64,000 nucleotides of DNA from Sedimentitalea todarodis (GTDB taxonomy: Bacteria; Pseudomonadota; Alphaproteobacteria; Rhodobacterales; Rhodobacteraceae). The stretch spans positions 94,663 to 158,662 of the forward strand of contig NZ_JASMWN010000012.1 of the NCBI RefSeq assembly GCF_032595355.1, in the 5' to 3' direction. Made by a program: the position numbers and the translations under genes. The stretch's first letter is position 1. Each line of letters starts with the position of its first letter. The notes under the pieces are model-generated. The model did no database searches. It had not been told where the DNA came from and saw only the letters and a list, made by a program, of their open reading frames with translations. Shown piece by piece: positions 25,927 through 34,852 of this stretch.

Positions 25927-25960
25927 TAATACTTAACTTTTGTCCTAACCGGACGTAACG

Positions 25961-26224
25961 TCAACCGAGCGCTTTGACGCGTGCGGTCAGGCGGGACATC
26001 TTGCGCGATGCGGTGTTCTTGTGAAAGACGCCTTTGGATACGCCACGCATCAACTCGGGCTGTGCCGCACGCAGCGCTGCGCCTGCGGCGTCCTTGTCAC
26101 CGGATTCGATGGCTTCTTCTACATTGCGAAGGAAGGTGCGAATCCGCGAGCGGCGGGCTTTGTTGACGGCAAAACGTGCCTCGTTCTGACGGGCGCGTTT
26201 TTTGGATTGCGGCGAATTTGCCAT
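25961..26224 (-). CDS. rpsT: 30S ribosomal protein S20
   Basis: Primary 16S rRNA-binding protein of the small subunit, 87 residues, opening MANSPQSKKRARQNEARF and rich in Lys, Arg and Ala helices as in all S20 proteins. It is monocistronic, with a strong terminator. The position upstream of dnaA is conserved in alphaproteobacteria. Confidence 0.98.
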   Translation of the reverse strand: MANSPQSKKRARQNEARFAVNKARRSRIRTFLRNVEEAIESGDKDAAGAALRAAQPELMRGVSKGVFHKNTASRKMSRLTARVKALG

Positions 26225-26407
26225 GATGTTCAGACCTTTGTTCGGTTTCGGTTCAATTCAATTGCGCAATGCAAGTCCCAAACCGGATCCTGATCCACCA
26301 GTGTGATTCTAGCCTGAGCGGGCCGCACGCGCATGTATTGCAGTGGCTCCTATCCAGTTTCGGCGAATTTGCCAACCGGTAATATGAAGAACCACCGTCG
26401 GTGAGGC

Positions 26408-27184
26408 TTACTTGTCGCGGAACTGCGCCTGTCGCTTTTCGAGGAAGGCGGTCATGCCCTCTTTCTGATCCTCGGTTGCGAACATCGAATGGAACACGCG
26501 CCGTTCGAACAAAAGCCCTTCGGAGAGCGTCGTCTCATAGCTACGGTTCACTGCTTCCTTGGCGGCCATTACGGTCATCATCGACTTTTCCGCGATCTTC
26601 TGGGCCACATTGGTTGCTTCTTCGATCAGCTTCTTGGCAGGAACCACGCGGCTGACAAGCCCGCTGCGCTCGGCCTCTTCCGCCGTCATGAAGCGCCCGG
26701 TCAGGTTCATGTCCATGGATTTGGATTTGCCGACGAACCGGGTCAGCCGCTGGGTGCCACCCAATCCGGCGATAACGCCAAGATTGATTTCCGGTTGGCC
26801 GAACTTGGCTGTATCGGCGGCGATGATAAAGTCGCACGCCATCGCCAGTTCGCATCCACCGCCCAGAGCATAGCCCGATACTGCAGCGATGATCGGCTTT
26901 CTGATCTTTGTAATCCGATCGTTTGCATCGGCAAACAGGTTGATGGTGAATACGTCACCAAAACCCATGCCCGACATTTCCTTGATGTCCGCACCTGCGG
27001 CAAATGCCTTGTCCGAACCGGTCACGATGATGCACCGTACCTTTTCGTTGGCATCCGCTTCTTCCAGCGCCTGGCACAGTTCCTTGAGCAGCTGCGTGTT
27101 CAGTGCGTTCAGTGCATCGGGCCGGTTCAACCGGATCAGTGCAATGTGATCATCAACATCGACGTTGATCGTCTCAAAGGCCAT
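26408..27184 (-). CDS. Enoyl-CoA hydratase
   Basis: Crotonase-fold enzyme that adds water to trans-2-enoyl-CoA in beta-oxidation, 258 residues. The oxyanion-hole segments FAAGADIKEM and GYALGGGCELAMACD are intact, and a Glu of the catalytic pair lies in PEINLGVIAGLGGTQRL. The sequence is close in style to FadB1x/short-chain (crotonyl-CoA) hydratases. It stands between rpsT and mutM, a neighbourhood kept across many alphaproteobacteria without an obvious functional link. Confidence 0.94.
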   Translation of the reverse strand: MAFETINVDVDDHIALIRLNRPDALNALNTQLLKELCQALEEADANEKVRCIIVTGSDKAFAAGADIKEMSGMGFGDVFTINLFADANDRITKIRKPIIAAVSGYALGGGCELAMACDFIIAADTAKFGQPEINLGVIAGLGGTQRLTRFVGKSKSMDMNLTGRFMTAEEAERSGLVSRVVPAKKLIEEATNVAQKIAEKSMMTVMAAKEAVNRSYETTLSEGLLFERRVFHSMFATEDQKEGMTAFLEKRQAQFRDK

Positions 27185-27248
27185 GAAATTCGCTTTCGAT
27201 TGTTCCGGTCAGAGTCGAAGCCTTACCACGCAAATCTTACGTTTCAAG

Positions 27249-28100
27249 CTATCTTTGGCATTGCGCACAATAGAAAGACGACCGCCCAGATTGCGTGATT
27301 CGCCGGATCGACCCGGTGCAATCCGGTCTGCGGCATGGCTCGCCTTCGCGCCCGTAGACATCAAAGGCATGCTGAAAGTATCCAAGTTCTCCATCGGCCT
27401 GCCTGAAATCCCGCAACGAAGAACCGCCGGCCTTGATTGCCTCTGACAGGACGTCACGGATGATCGGAACCAGCGTTGCAACACGCGCGGCGGCAATATT
27501 GCCTGCCTTGCGGCGTGGCGACAACGCAGCCCGGAACAGGGCCTCGCAGACATAGATATTGCCGAGACCCGCAACCACCTTCTGATCGAGCAACACCGAT
27601 TTGACCGGACTCTGCCGCCCGCGAAATGCTTCGATCAGTTGGTTTTCATGGAACTCATTGCCTAATGGCTCCGGCCCCAGCACCGCCAGCAACCTGTGTT
27701 GCTCGGCTGTCCGGGTCTCCAGCAGGTCCATCGCACCAAACCGGCGCGGGTCATTGAAGGTGATCCGTGCGCCATTGTCCATATGCAGCACGACATGATC
27801 ATGTTTCTGCGCTGCCGGATGGTCTTGCACGAACCGGCCCAACGGGTCGCCCGACACGGTCATGCGACCGGACATTCCAAGATGGATCAACAGCGTCTCT
27901 TCATTGTCGAGATCGGCGAGGATGTATTTGGACCTCCGCCGCAATCGCAACACCCGTCGCCCGGTCAGACGCTCGGCCATCCGGGCCGGGAACGGCCAGC
28001 GCAGATCCGGGCGATTCACCTCGGCACGCGCGATGACCTGGCCCTCCATCGCTGGCAAAAGCCCGCGACGCACTGTCTCTACCTCTGGCAATTCGGGCAT
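27249..28100 (-). CDS. mutM: Formamidopyrimidine-DNA glycosylase
   Basis: Bifunctional glycosylase/AP lyase that removes 8-oxoguanine and formamidopyrimidines. The 283 residues begin with PELPEVETVRRGL after Met, supplying the catalytic Pro2 and Glu3. The C-terminal zinc finger has Cys-x4-Cys (CRRPDC) and Cys-x2-Cys (CAQC) ending the protein. It is divergent from ubiE. With mutY at 33.8 kb this window holds two of the three GO-system enzymes. Confidence 0.97.
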   Translation of the reverse strand: MPELPEVETVRRGLLPAMEGQVIARAEVNRPDLRWPFPARMAERLTGRRVLRLRRRSKYILADLDNEETLLIHLGMSGRMTVSGDPLGRFVQDHPAAQKHDHVVLHMDNGARITFNDPRRFGAMDLLETRTAEQHRLLAVLGPEPLGNEFHENQLIEAFRGRQSPVKSVLLDQKVVAGLGNIYVCEALFRAALSPRRKAGNIAAARVATLVPIIRDVLSEAIKAGGSSLRDFRQADGELGYFQHAFDVYGREGEPCRRPDCTGSIRRITQSGRSSFYCAQCQR

Positions 28101-28186
28101 TTGCTGCCTTTCTGATCAAGGGGCCGCATTGTGCCTGACCCACAGCGCCCTATAACAAGGACGAAACGGTGAGGCGGCAAGACCCG

Positions 28187-28939
28187 ATGACAGATAACAA
28201 CGACAAAACCACCCATTTCGGGCGCGAGACGATCCCGGAGGGCGAAAAGGCCGGCCGGGTGCAGGGCGTGTTCAATTCGGTGGCGTCAAAATACGACATC
28301 ATGAACGATGTGATGAGCGTCGGCATCCATAGGGTGTGGAAAGACGCGATGATGGACTGGCTCGCGCCGCGTCCCGGTCAGCGTCTTCTCGACGTGGCGG
28401 GCGGCACCGGCGATATCGCATTCCGCTTTCTCACGCGCGCGGGCCACGGGCATGCCACCGTTCTGGACCTGACCGAGCCCATGCTTGTCGAAGGCCGCAA
28501 ACGCGCCGAAGCCGCAGATATGTCTGACAGCCTGAACTGGGTTGTCGGGGATGCCATGTCATTGCCGTTTCCCGACAACAGCTTTGATGTCTACACGATC
28601 AGCTTTGGCATCCGCAACGTGACCCGTCCCCAGCAGGCCCTGAACGAAGCCTTTCGCGTGCTGCGCCCCGGCGGCCGCCTGATGGTGCTTGAGTTCAGCC
28701 AGCTACCCAGCGAGGGATTGCAGAAGCTCTATGATCTCTACAGCTTCAATGTCATTCCGCGCATGGGTCAGATGATCGCCGGGGATCGCGACAGCTATCA
28801 GTATCTGGTCGAATCGATCCGCAATTTCCCGGATCAGGACACTTTTCTGGCAATGGTACGCCTGGCCGGGTTCGAGAACGCCAAGTATCGCAACCTGAGC
28901 ATGGGCATTGCCGCCCTGCATTCCGGCTGGAAGATCTGA
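28187..28939 (+). CDS. ubiE: Ubiquinone/menaquinone methyltransferase UbiE
   Basis: SAM-dependent C-methyltransferase of ubiquinone synthesis. About 250 residues with NSVASKYDIMNDVMSVGIHR near the N terminus, the SAM-binding LLDVAGGTGDIAFR, and ISFGIRNVTRPQQALNE, all UbiE family signatures. I chose the ATG at 28187, behind GAGG; a GTG at 28169 would add six residues. ubiB starts one base after its stop, so they form an operon. Confidence 0.96.
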   Translation: MTDNNDKTTHFGRETIPEGEKAGRVQGVFNSVASKYDIMNDVMSVGIHRVWKDAMMDWLAPRPGQRLLDVAGGTGDIAFRFLTRAGHGHATVLDLTEPMLVEGRKRAEAADMSDSLNWVVGDAMSLPFPDNSFDVYTISFGIRNVTRPQQALNEAFRVLRPGGRLMVLEFSQLPSEGLQKLYDLYSFNVIPRMGQMIAGDRDSYQYLVESIRNFPDQDTFLAMVRLAGFENAKYRNLSMGIAALHSGWKI

Positions 28940-28940
28940 C

Positions 28941-30473
28941 ATGCGCGGACCGCACAATATCATCCGATTGATCCGCACAGGCGCCACGCTGGAACGCACC
29001 GGCGCCATGAATGTCGTGCTTGATGCCTTTGAAGCTCCCCCAGCCCTCCGGTTCGTCGCCCATGCGCTTGGCAAGCCCTTCATGTGGCTTGGCTACAAGG
29101 GCGACGCTGCCATGCCACCGGCAACGCGGGCACTGACCGCCCTCGGTCCGGCCTACATCAAATTCGGACAGGTCCTGTCGACCCGGCCAGACGTCGTGGG
29201 TGATGAACTCGCCGTGCAATTGCGCGTTCTGCAGGACAAGCTGCCTCCGTTTTCGATTGACGCTGCCAAGGCCGAGGTCGAACGCGAACTGGGGCAGCCG
29301 GTCTCAGAGATCTTTTCGGAGTTCAGCGAACCGATCGCCGCGGCCTCGATTGCGCAGGTGCACAAGGCCAAGTTGATCGACACCGGCGAAGACGTCGCCG
29401 TCAAGGTTCTGCGCCCCGGCATCGAGCGTGCGTTCCGCAAGGACATCGACGCGTTCTATTTTGCCGCCCGCATCGTTGATCTGTTCGCTCCCGGCGCGCG
29501 CCGGTTGCGCCCTATGGAAGTGATCGAACACTTTGACGGCGTCGTGCGAGGCGAGTTGGACCTGCGACTGGAAAGCTCTGCCGCATCAGAGTTCGAAGCC
29601 AACACCCGCGATGACGAAGGCTTCCGGCTGCCACCGATTCGGTGGGCCTTCTCGGCGCGCCGCGTGATGACGCTGGGCTGGGCCGACGGTGCATCACTGG
29701 GCGACAATGCCGCTCTGGATGTTGCAGGACATGACCGCGCGGAACTGGCCGAGCGTGTCTTGCGGCTGTTCCTCCTCCATGCCCTGCGCGATGGGTATTT
29801 CCACGCCGATATGCATCAGGGCAATCTCAAGGTCGCCCCGAACGGTGACATCATCGCCTATGATTTTGGAATCATGGGCCATATCGATGAATACACCCGC
29901 CGGGTCTATGCTGAGATTCTCTTCGGTTTCATCCGCCGTGACTACAAACGTGTCGCCGAGGTGCATTTCGAAGCCGGTTACGTGCCCGCCGACAAGGACG
30001 TCGATGAATTCGCCCGCGCCCTGCGCGCCGTCGGTGAGCCGATTTTCGGAATGGACGCAACGCAGATTTCCATGGGGCGCCTGCTCAGCTATCTGTTCGA
30101 AGTGACCGAACGGTTCGGCATGGAAACCCGTACCGAGCTGATCCTGCTGCAGCGCACCATGGTCGTGGTCGAAGGTGTCGCGCGGTCGTTGAACCCGCAC
30201 ACCAATATCTGGGAAGTCGCGCGCCCGGTGGTCGAAGACTATATCAAACAGTCGATAGGACCGCGCGCCGTTCTCTCCGACCTTGGCAAGACCGCGCGCG
30301 TCCTTGCCCGCTTTGGACCGCGCCTGCCGGGACTGGTCGAAGCCGCACTCGTGCGCCAGGCCGCAGACCATGAACCGGTGCGCAAATCCGCCTTGCGGGT
30401 GATTCTCGCGGCTGGCACGATCGGGCTTATGATCGGCGCGGGACTTGTCCTGCTACTGGACACCCTGACCTGA
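28941..30473 (+). CDS. ubiB: Ubiquinone biosynthesis protein UbiB (atypical kinase-like)
   Basis: ABC1/ADCK-type protein required for ubiquinone synthesis, 510 residues. The KxGQ segment AYIKFGQVLSTRPD, the ala-rich nucleotide loop AAASIAQVHKA, the catalytic-loop region YFHADMHQGNLKV and the DFG-like IAYDFGIMG are all present. Two C-terminal hydrophobic stretches (last about 30 residues) anchor it in the inner membrane. It starts one base after ubiE. UbiB is thought to act as an ATPase supporting the Ubi complex rather than as a protein kinase. Confidence 0.96.
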   Translation: MRGPHNIIRLIRTGATLERTGAMNVVLDAFEAPPALRFVAHALGKPFMWLGYKGDAAMPPATRALTALGPAYIKFGQVLSTRPDVVGDELAVQLRVLQDKLPPFSIDAAKAEVERELGQPVSEIFSEFSEPIAAASIAQVHKAKLIDTGEDVAVKVLRPGIERAFRKDIDAFYFAARIVDLFAPGARRLRPMEVIEHFDGVVRGELDLRLESSAASEFEANTRDDEGFRLPPIRWAFSARRVMTLGWADGASLGDNAALDVAGHDRAELAERVLRLFLLHALRDGYFHADMHQGNLKVAPNGDIIAYDFGIMGHIDEYTRRVYAEILFGFIRRDYKRVAEVHFEAGYVPADKDVDEFARALRAVGEPIFGMDATQISMGRLLSYLFEVTERFGMETRTELILLQRTMVVVEGVARSLNPHTNIWEVARPVVEDYIKQSIGPRAVLSDLGKTARVLARFGPRLPGLVEAALVRQAADHEPVRKSALRVILAAGTIGLMIGAGLVLLLDTLT

Positions 30474-30808
30474 CCCATCTCGATCCTTCTTTTTCTTGCT
30501 GAAAATATCCTCGGGGGGTCTGGGGGGCAGACAGCCCCCCAGTTCCGTCCCGACGACAACCGCTCAATTGCCTGCGCGAGACCTTTCCCGCAACCGATGC
30601 GCATCGTCACCAGGCCCTTGGGGCCGCCACTCCGCCCAGTTAGAGGGTCCTGTGTGTGTGGATCGCAACGGCCGCTCACGCCGGGTGACCCATTGCACGA
30701 TCACCTGCCTTCGTGCTCTGCATCTGACAGGCACCATCGAGCAGCCGTTGGTGCAATTTCATAACAACCATGTTGACAAGCGCCATACGACACCCGAATG
30801 AATCCGTC
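30474..30808. other. Intergenic region with a G/C-tract palindrome
   Basis: About 335 bases after ubiB. It begins with a T-rich stretch, then TGAAAATATCCTCGGGGGG and a perfect hairpin (CTGGGGGGC, AGACA, GCCCCCCAG; 30520-30542). From memory, similar tails occur after many genes in Roseobacter-group genomes. The rest shows no gene and presumably holds the promoter of the XRE-cupin gene. Confidence 0.5.
30520..30542. repeat. Perfect 9-base-stem hairpin after ubiB
   Basis: CTGGGGGGC, loop AGACA, GCCCCCCAG. There is no T-run after it on the plus strand. It may end or protect the ubiEB transcript. Confidence 0.5.
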
Positions 30809-31375
30809 ATGGCGGAAAATGCGGACGATATCCTGACATTGCTGCCCGCGCGGCTGAAAGAAGCGCGGCGCGAGCAAGGCTTGTCGCTTGAGGCAGTGTC
30901 GAACCTGTCGGGCGTGTCCCGCTCGATGGTCAGCCAGATCGAACGCGGCGAAAGCAGCCCGACGATTGCGACCCTCTGGAATCTCACGCGCGCACTGCAA
31001 GTGGATTTCGCGGGGCTGCTGGATACCGAGGCTGCAAGCGATAAAGTCGATTTGCTGCGCGCCAGTGACGTGCCCAGCATCGACAATATGGGCCAGGGCT
31101 GCCGCATCCGGATCCTGTCCCCTCCCGAAGAGGCCGGCGGGCACGAAGTCTATGACATCATGTTCAAGGCTGGTGGCGCGCTGCGCAGCCAACCCCATGC
31201 ACGGGGCGCGCGCGAACAACTGACGGTGCTGGAGGGCACGGTGCGCGTCACCGCCGGCTCGGCCTCAAATGTGCTGAACACGGGCGATACCGGGCGCTAT
31301 GCAGCAGACATCGAACATGCGATTATCGCCGAAGACGGCCCGGCGCGGGTGTTTCTGATCGTCAAGAGCGCCTGA
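30809..31375 (+). CDS. XRE-type regulator with C-terminal cupin domain
   Basis: DNA-binding regulator of about 188 residues. The N-terminal helix-turn-helix (about residues 12-70) reads ARLKEARREQGLSLEAVS and SRSMVSQIERGESSPT, the XRE/HipB form. The C-terminal half is a small beta-barrel cupin (GAREQLTVLEGTVRVTAGS) likely to sense a small molecule. Such proteins often regulate polyamine or amino-acid use (PuuR type). I start at MAENADD; a start at 30770 is possible, and neither has a strong ribosome site. It converges on the CoA-transferase gene. Confidence 0.88.
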   Translation: MAENADDILTLLPARLKEARREQGLSLEAVSNLSGVSRSMVSQIERGESSPTIATLWNLTRALQVDFAGLLDTEAASDKVDLLRASDVPSIDNMGQGCRIRILSPPEEAGGHEVYDIMFKAGGALRSQPHARGAREQLTVLEGTVRVTAGSASNVLNTGDTGRYAADIEHAIIAEDGPARVFLIVKSA

Positions 31376-31392
31376 ACCGAGCCACGGAAGGA

Positions 31393-32511
31393 TCAGTCCG
31401 GATTGTCCTCGCCCAGCTTTGGCGCGGGCCGGTGGAGGGCAAGTTCAGCATCCGAAAACCGGAACGGTGCACGAATGCCTGGCACACCATCAAGTTCGAT
31501 CTGCATGCCGCGTGCGACAACTTGCGGATCTGCCATGGCTTCGTCCAGATCGTTGATTGGACCGGCCGGGATACCCTGTGCCTCACAGCCCGCAAGCAGG
31601 TCCGCCTTGCTCCAGCCAACAGTTGCACCATTCAGTCGGGCAATCATCACCCGGCGATTGGCGAGCCTGTCCTTGTTGCGCAAGAACTCTGGCGCTTCGA
31701 CCATCTCGTCCAGCCCGAGCAGGCGGCACAGGCGCTGGTATTGTGCATCATTTCCGGTGGCGATGATGATGTGCCCGTCCGCACAGTCAAATGCCTGATA
31801 GGGCGTCAGGTTCACATGGCCATTGCCCATCCGCTGCGGCGCAACACCCGTCGTCAGGTAGTTCAGCGCCTGATTGGCCGTGACCGCAACGGCTACATCC
31901 AGAAGCGCCATGTCGATGTGCTGGCCGCGCCCCGTGTCCTGCCGCTGATGCACTGCTGCAAGAATGGCCGCGACCGCGTAAACGCCGGTAAAGATGTCGG
32001 TGATTGCAACGCCGGATTTCTGTGGCTGACCGTCCGGCTCACCGGTGATCGACATCAGCCCGGACATGCCCTGAATGATAAAATCATACCCCGCACGATG
32101 GGCATAGGGGCCGGTCTGGCCAAAGCCGGTCACCGAGCAATAGATCAGGCGCGGGTTGATCGCGGACAGGCTGTCATAGTCCAACCCGTATTTCGCCAGT
32201 CCGCCGACCTTGAAATTCTCGATAAAGACATCCGCATCGCGGATCATGTCGCGAAGTTGTGCCTGACCGGCAGGTGTCGAAAAATCCACCGTGACCGAGG
32301 CTTTGCCGCGATTGGTCGAATGGAAATAGGCGGCGCTCTCGTCGTCATCGCGGGTGACAAAGGGCGGACCCCAGGCGCGGGTGTCGTCGCCGCTGGGCGA
32401 TTCCACCTTGATCACCTCTGCCCCCAGATCCGAGAGCGTCTGACCGGCCCAGGGGCCGGCCAGAATGCGGGCCAGCTCGACGACCTTCAATCCGGCCAGC
32501 GGTGCAGCCAT
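31393..32511 (-). CDS. CaiB/BaiF family (type III) CoA-transferase
   Basis: Family III CoA-transferase, which moves CoA between carboxylic acids through a mixed anhydride on an Asp. The 372 residues contain the N-terminal GLKVVELARILAGPWAGQ, SVTVDFSTPAGQ, and the catalytic region SGVAITDIFTGVYA with its conserved Asp. Donor and acceptor cannot be told. Its start overlaps the final base of the DsbA-like gene's stop, so the two are translated together despite having no obvious functional link. Confidence 0.93.
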   Translation of the reverse strand: MAAPLAGLKVVELARILAGPWAGQTLSDLGAEVIKVESPSGDDTRAWGPPFVTRDDDESAAYFHSTNRGKASVTVDFSTPAGQAQLRDMIRDADVFIENFKVGGLAKYGLDYDSLSAINPRLIYCSVTGFGQTGPYAHRAGYDFIIQGMSGLMSITGEPDGQPQKSGVAITDIFTGVYAVAAILAAVHQRQDTGRGQHIDMALLDVAVAVTANQALNYLTTGVAPQRMGNGHVNLTPYQAFDCADGHIIIATGNDAQYQRLCRLLGLDEMVEAPEFLRNKDRLANRRVMIARLNGATVGWSKADLLAGCEAQGIPAGPINDLDEAMADPQVVARGMQIELDGVPGIRAPFRFSDAELALHRPAPKLGEDNPD

Positions 32512-33179
32512 CAGTTGCCAAGCTCGGCATCAAACAGCTCTGCAAACTCGGCATAGCTCTGGTTGGCAACCTTCTCGCCGTTGACCACAAAGGACGGTGT
32601 GCCCGTGATCTCGTGTTCGGCAGCATTCGCTTGATACCAGGCCACCAGGGTCTGGGCCTTGTCGGCGTCCTGCAGGCAAACGTCCAGCTCGTCCTCGCCG
32701 ATCCCCGCCAAACGGCCAATCTTGCGGAACTCGTTCACGATTTCAGGCGCGCCGCCCAGTTTGGACCACTCCGACTGCCCTTTGTAGATCAGGTCTGAAA
32801 TGCCAAAGAACTTCTCTGGCCCACCACAGCGCGCCACCATCGACGCCCAGAGGCCGTACTTGTCGAAATAGACCTCGCGATAGACCAGTTTGACCTTGCC
32901 GGTGTCGATATAGTTTTTCTTGATCTCCTGATACGTTCCCTGATGAAACGCCGCGCAATGCGGGCAGGTAAACGATGCGTATTCGATCATGGTGACCGGC
33001 GCGTCCGCGGCCCCCTGCACCATTTCGACGATTGTGGATGTGTCGACGTCGGCGGCATCCTGTGCGTTGGCGGCGCCGACGAGCGCATCGGTGACCGCAG
33101 GTGCGCGTTGTCCCAGATAGAGTACAGCCCCGACAGCCAGCAGGGCCGCCGCGCCGAGAATCGCGATGAGTCGGGTCAT
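32511..33179 (-). CDS. DsbA family thiol-disulfide oxidoreductase
   Basis: Thioredoxin-fold protein of 222 residues with an N-terminal membrane anchor or signal (about 4-22, ending near YLGQRAP). The active site is CPHC at 72-75 and the cis-proline lies in TGTPSFVVNG. This matches Rhodobacterales DsbA/BdbD-like proteins exported to the periplasm to form disulfides or assist cytochrome maturation. A Cys pair outside the active site (ARCGG and DVCLQD) is also present. It lies between dciA and the CoA-transferase on the minus strand and is divergent from mutY as part of this group. Confidence 0.93.
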   Translation of the reverse strand: MTRLIAILGAAALLAVGAVLYLGQRAPAVTDALVGAANAQDAADVDTSTIVEMVQGAADAPVTMIEYASFTCPHCAAFHQGTYQEIKKNYIDTGKVKLVYREVYFDKYGLWASMVARCGGPEKFFGISDLIYKGQSEWSKLGGAPEIVNEFRKIGRLAGIGEDELDVCLQDADKAQTLVAWYQANAAEHEITGTPSFVVNGEKVANQSYAEFAELFDAELGN

Positions 33180-33192
33180 GAGAACCTCTTTC

Positions 33193-33699
33193 TTACTGTT
33201 TGGGCTTGCTTAGAACGTTGCGGCCCAGCCGTTCAAGGGCTTGGCGCAAATCGTCGTTTTCAATCGGGCTGGCAACCTGCGTGGCGCTGGCGAGGATTTC
33301 CGGGGCCAGCGTCGCTTGGCTGGCGGTTTTTTTTGCTTCGAATTGGGCCTGACCTTCGGCGAAGCCGGTCGCGGCGGTCTGGGTGATCCGCACGCGGCTG
33401 ATTGCGTTGTAGCCATAGACCCCATTCACCTTGGCGCGCAGCGATTCCTTTTGCATTTCCAGCATCGGTGCCTGGGCACCGGTGGTCAGCAACGTCAGCG
33501 TCGCGCCGAAACCACCCCGACCATAGGTCACATTCACCGGCCGCGCGATGGTGGCGATCTCAGGTCCGGCGATTTCGGCCCAATGGGTCAAGAGGCGCGA
33601 CACCGCAAAGCCCCGGCTTTCCCCGGCCTTGCGGATCGGGTCGCTGAGGACACTTGCGGTTCTCTTGAAACCGCGGGTCGTTGATTTCCGTTGTGCCAT
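33193..33699 (-). CDS. DUF721 / DciA family protein
   Basis: A 168-residue basic protein with the DUF721 core in its N-terminal half: LTHWAEIAGPEIATIARPV followed by a strand-rich section and MLEMQKESLRAKVNGVYGYN. DUF721 proteins include DciA, the ancestral loader of the replicative helicase DnaB in bacteria lacking DnaC/DnaI, so a role in loading DnaB is likely. The C-terminal tail is low complexity. It precedes the dsbA-like gene by 13 bases and is divergent from mutY. Confidence 0.85.
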   Translation of the reverse strand: MAQRKSTTRGFKRTASVLSDPIRKAGESRGFAVSRLLTHWAEIAGPEIATIARPVNVTYGRGGFGATLTLLTTGAQAPMLEMQKESLRAKVNGVYGYNAISRVRITQTAATGFAEGQAQFEAKKTASQATLAPEILASATQVASPIENDDLRQALERLGRNVLSKPKQ

Positions 33700-33781
33700 G
33701 GCTGGTTTCCGTATCCGTTGCGCCTATTGTAAGGCGCAGGCAGGCAGGTGCCAGCGAAACCGGAGGCGATCAGCATAAAGA

Positions 33782-34846
33782 ATGCGTGACGAAGAGATGA
33801 ACGCACCCGCAACAGGGACAGGCATCGCGGCGGAGATGCTGCACTGGTATGATCGCAATGCCCGTGATCTGCCCTGGCGGATTCCGCCGGGTGATGCGCA
33901 AACGCCTGATCCCTATCGCATCTGGCTGTCCGAAGTGATGCTGCAACAGACCACCGTTGCCGCCGTAAAGGACTATTTCCATCGCTTCACCGCCCGCTGG
34001 CCCACGGTAGCCGATCTGGCCGCGGCCGATGATGGCGCAGTGATGGGAGAATGGGCAGGGCTTGGGTATTATGCGCGGGCCCGGAACCTGTTGAAATGCG
34101 CACGCGTGGTGACGCAGGCACATGGCGGACAGTTTCCCGACAGCTATGACGGATTGCTCGCCCTGCCCGGCATCGGCCCCTATACCGCCGCTGCGATTTC
34201 GGCGATTGCATTTGATCAGCCAGAAACGGTTCTGGATGGCAATGTCGAGCGGGTGATGGCCCGGCTCTATGACATTCATACGCCGTTGCCCGCCGCCAAG
34301 CCCGCGCTGCGCGACCGCGCGGCACAGCTCACGCCCGCGCATCGCCCAGGCGATTACGCGCAGGCGGTGATGGACCTGGGCGCGACGATCTGCACGCCCA
34401 AATCCCCGGCCTGTGGCATTTGCCCCCTGCGCGAGCCCTGCGCCGCGCGGCAGGCCGGCACGGCAAACGACCTGCCCAGGAAGACCCCGAAAAATCCCAA
34501 ACCCACGCGTCATGGCACCATCTATCTGGCGCAACGGACAGACGGTGCCTGGCTGCTGGAACGGCGTCCGGACAAGGGGCTGCTGGGCGGAATGCTCGGA
34601 TGGCCCGGATCAGACTGGGGCGAGAACGCGGTCCAAGCGCCGCCGATTGATGCCGATTGGGTGACACTGCCCGCCGAGGTGCGCCACACCTTCACGCATT
34701 TCCACCTGGTCCTGACGGTCCGGTATGCAGAAGTTCCGCCCGAAACCGTGCCCCGCCAAGGAGTCTTTGTAGCTGCCCATGATTTCCGCCCCTCTGACCT
34801 GCCCACCGTCATGCGCAAGGCTTTTGACCTCTGGCGCGGTGCGTGA
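33782..34846 (+). CDS. mutY: Adenine DNA glycosylase MutY
   Basis: Removes adenine mispaired with 8-oxoguanine. In the 354 residues: catalytic Glu51 (SEVMLQQT), helix-hairpin-helix LPGIGPYTAAAI (128-139), catalytic Asp152 (LDGNVERV), and the iron-sulfur loop Cys204-x6-Cys211-x2-Cys214-x5-Cys220. The C-terminal third is the NUDIX-like domain that recognises 8-oxoG. The start at 33782 is not strongly supported by a ribosome site; 33797 is an alternative. The AlkB-type gene begins 6 bases after its stop. Confidence 0.96.
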   Translation: MRDEEMNAPATGTGIAAEMLHWYDRNARDLPWRIPPGDAQTPDPYRIWLSEVMLQQTTVAAVKDYFHRFTARWPTVADLAAADDGAVMGEWAGLGYYARARNLLKCARVVTQAHGGQFPDSYDGLLALPGIGPYTAAAISAIAFDQPETVLDGNVERVMARLYDIHTPLPAAKPALRDRAAQLTPAHRPGDYAQAVMDLGATICTPKSPACGICPLREPCAARQAGTANDLPRKTPKNPKPTRHGTIYLAQRTDGAWLLERRPDKGLLGGMLGWPGSDWGENAVQAPPIDADWVTLPAEVRHTFTHFHLVLTVRYAEVPPETVPRQGVFVAAHDFRPSDLPTVMRKAFDLWRGA

Positions 34847-34852
34847 CACAGC

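Noticed and set aside
26240..26254. GTTC-GGTTTCG-GTTC upstream of rpsT, a formal LexA-type match
   Set aside because: About two such matches are expected by chance in a window this size. The centre is GC-rich, the site is not placed in a clear promoter, and SOS control of a ribosomal protein is unlikely.
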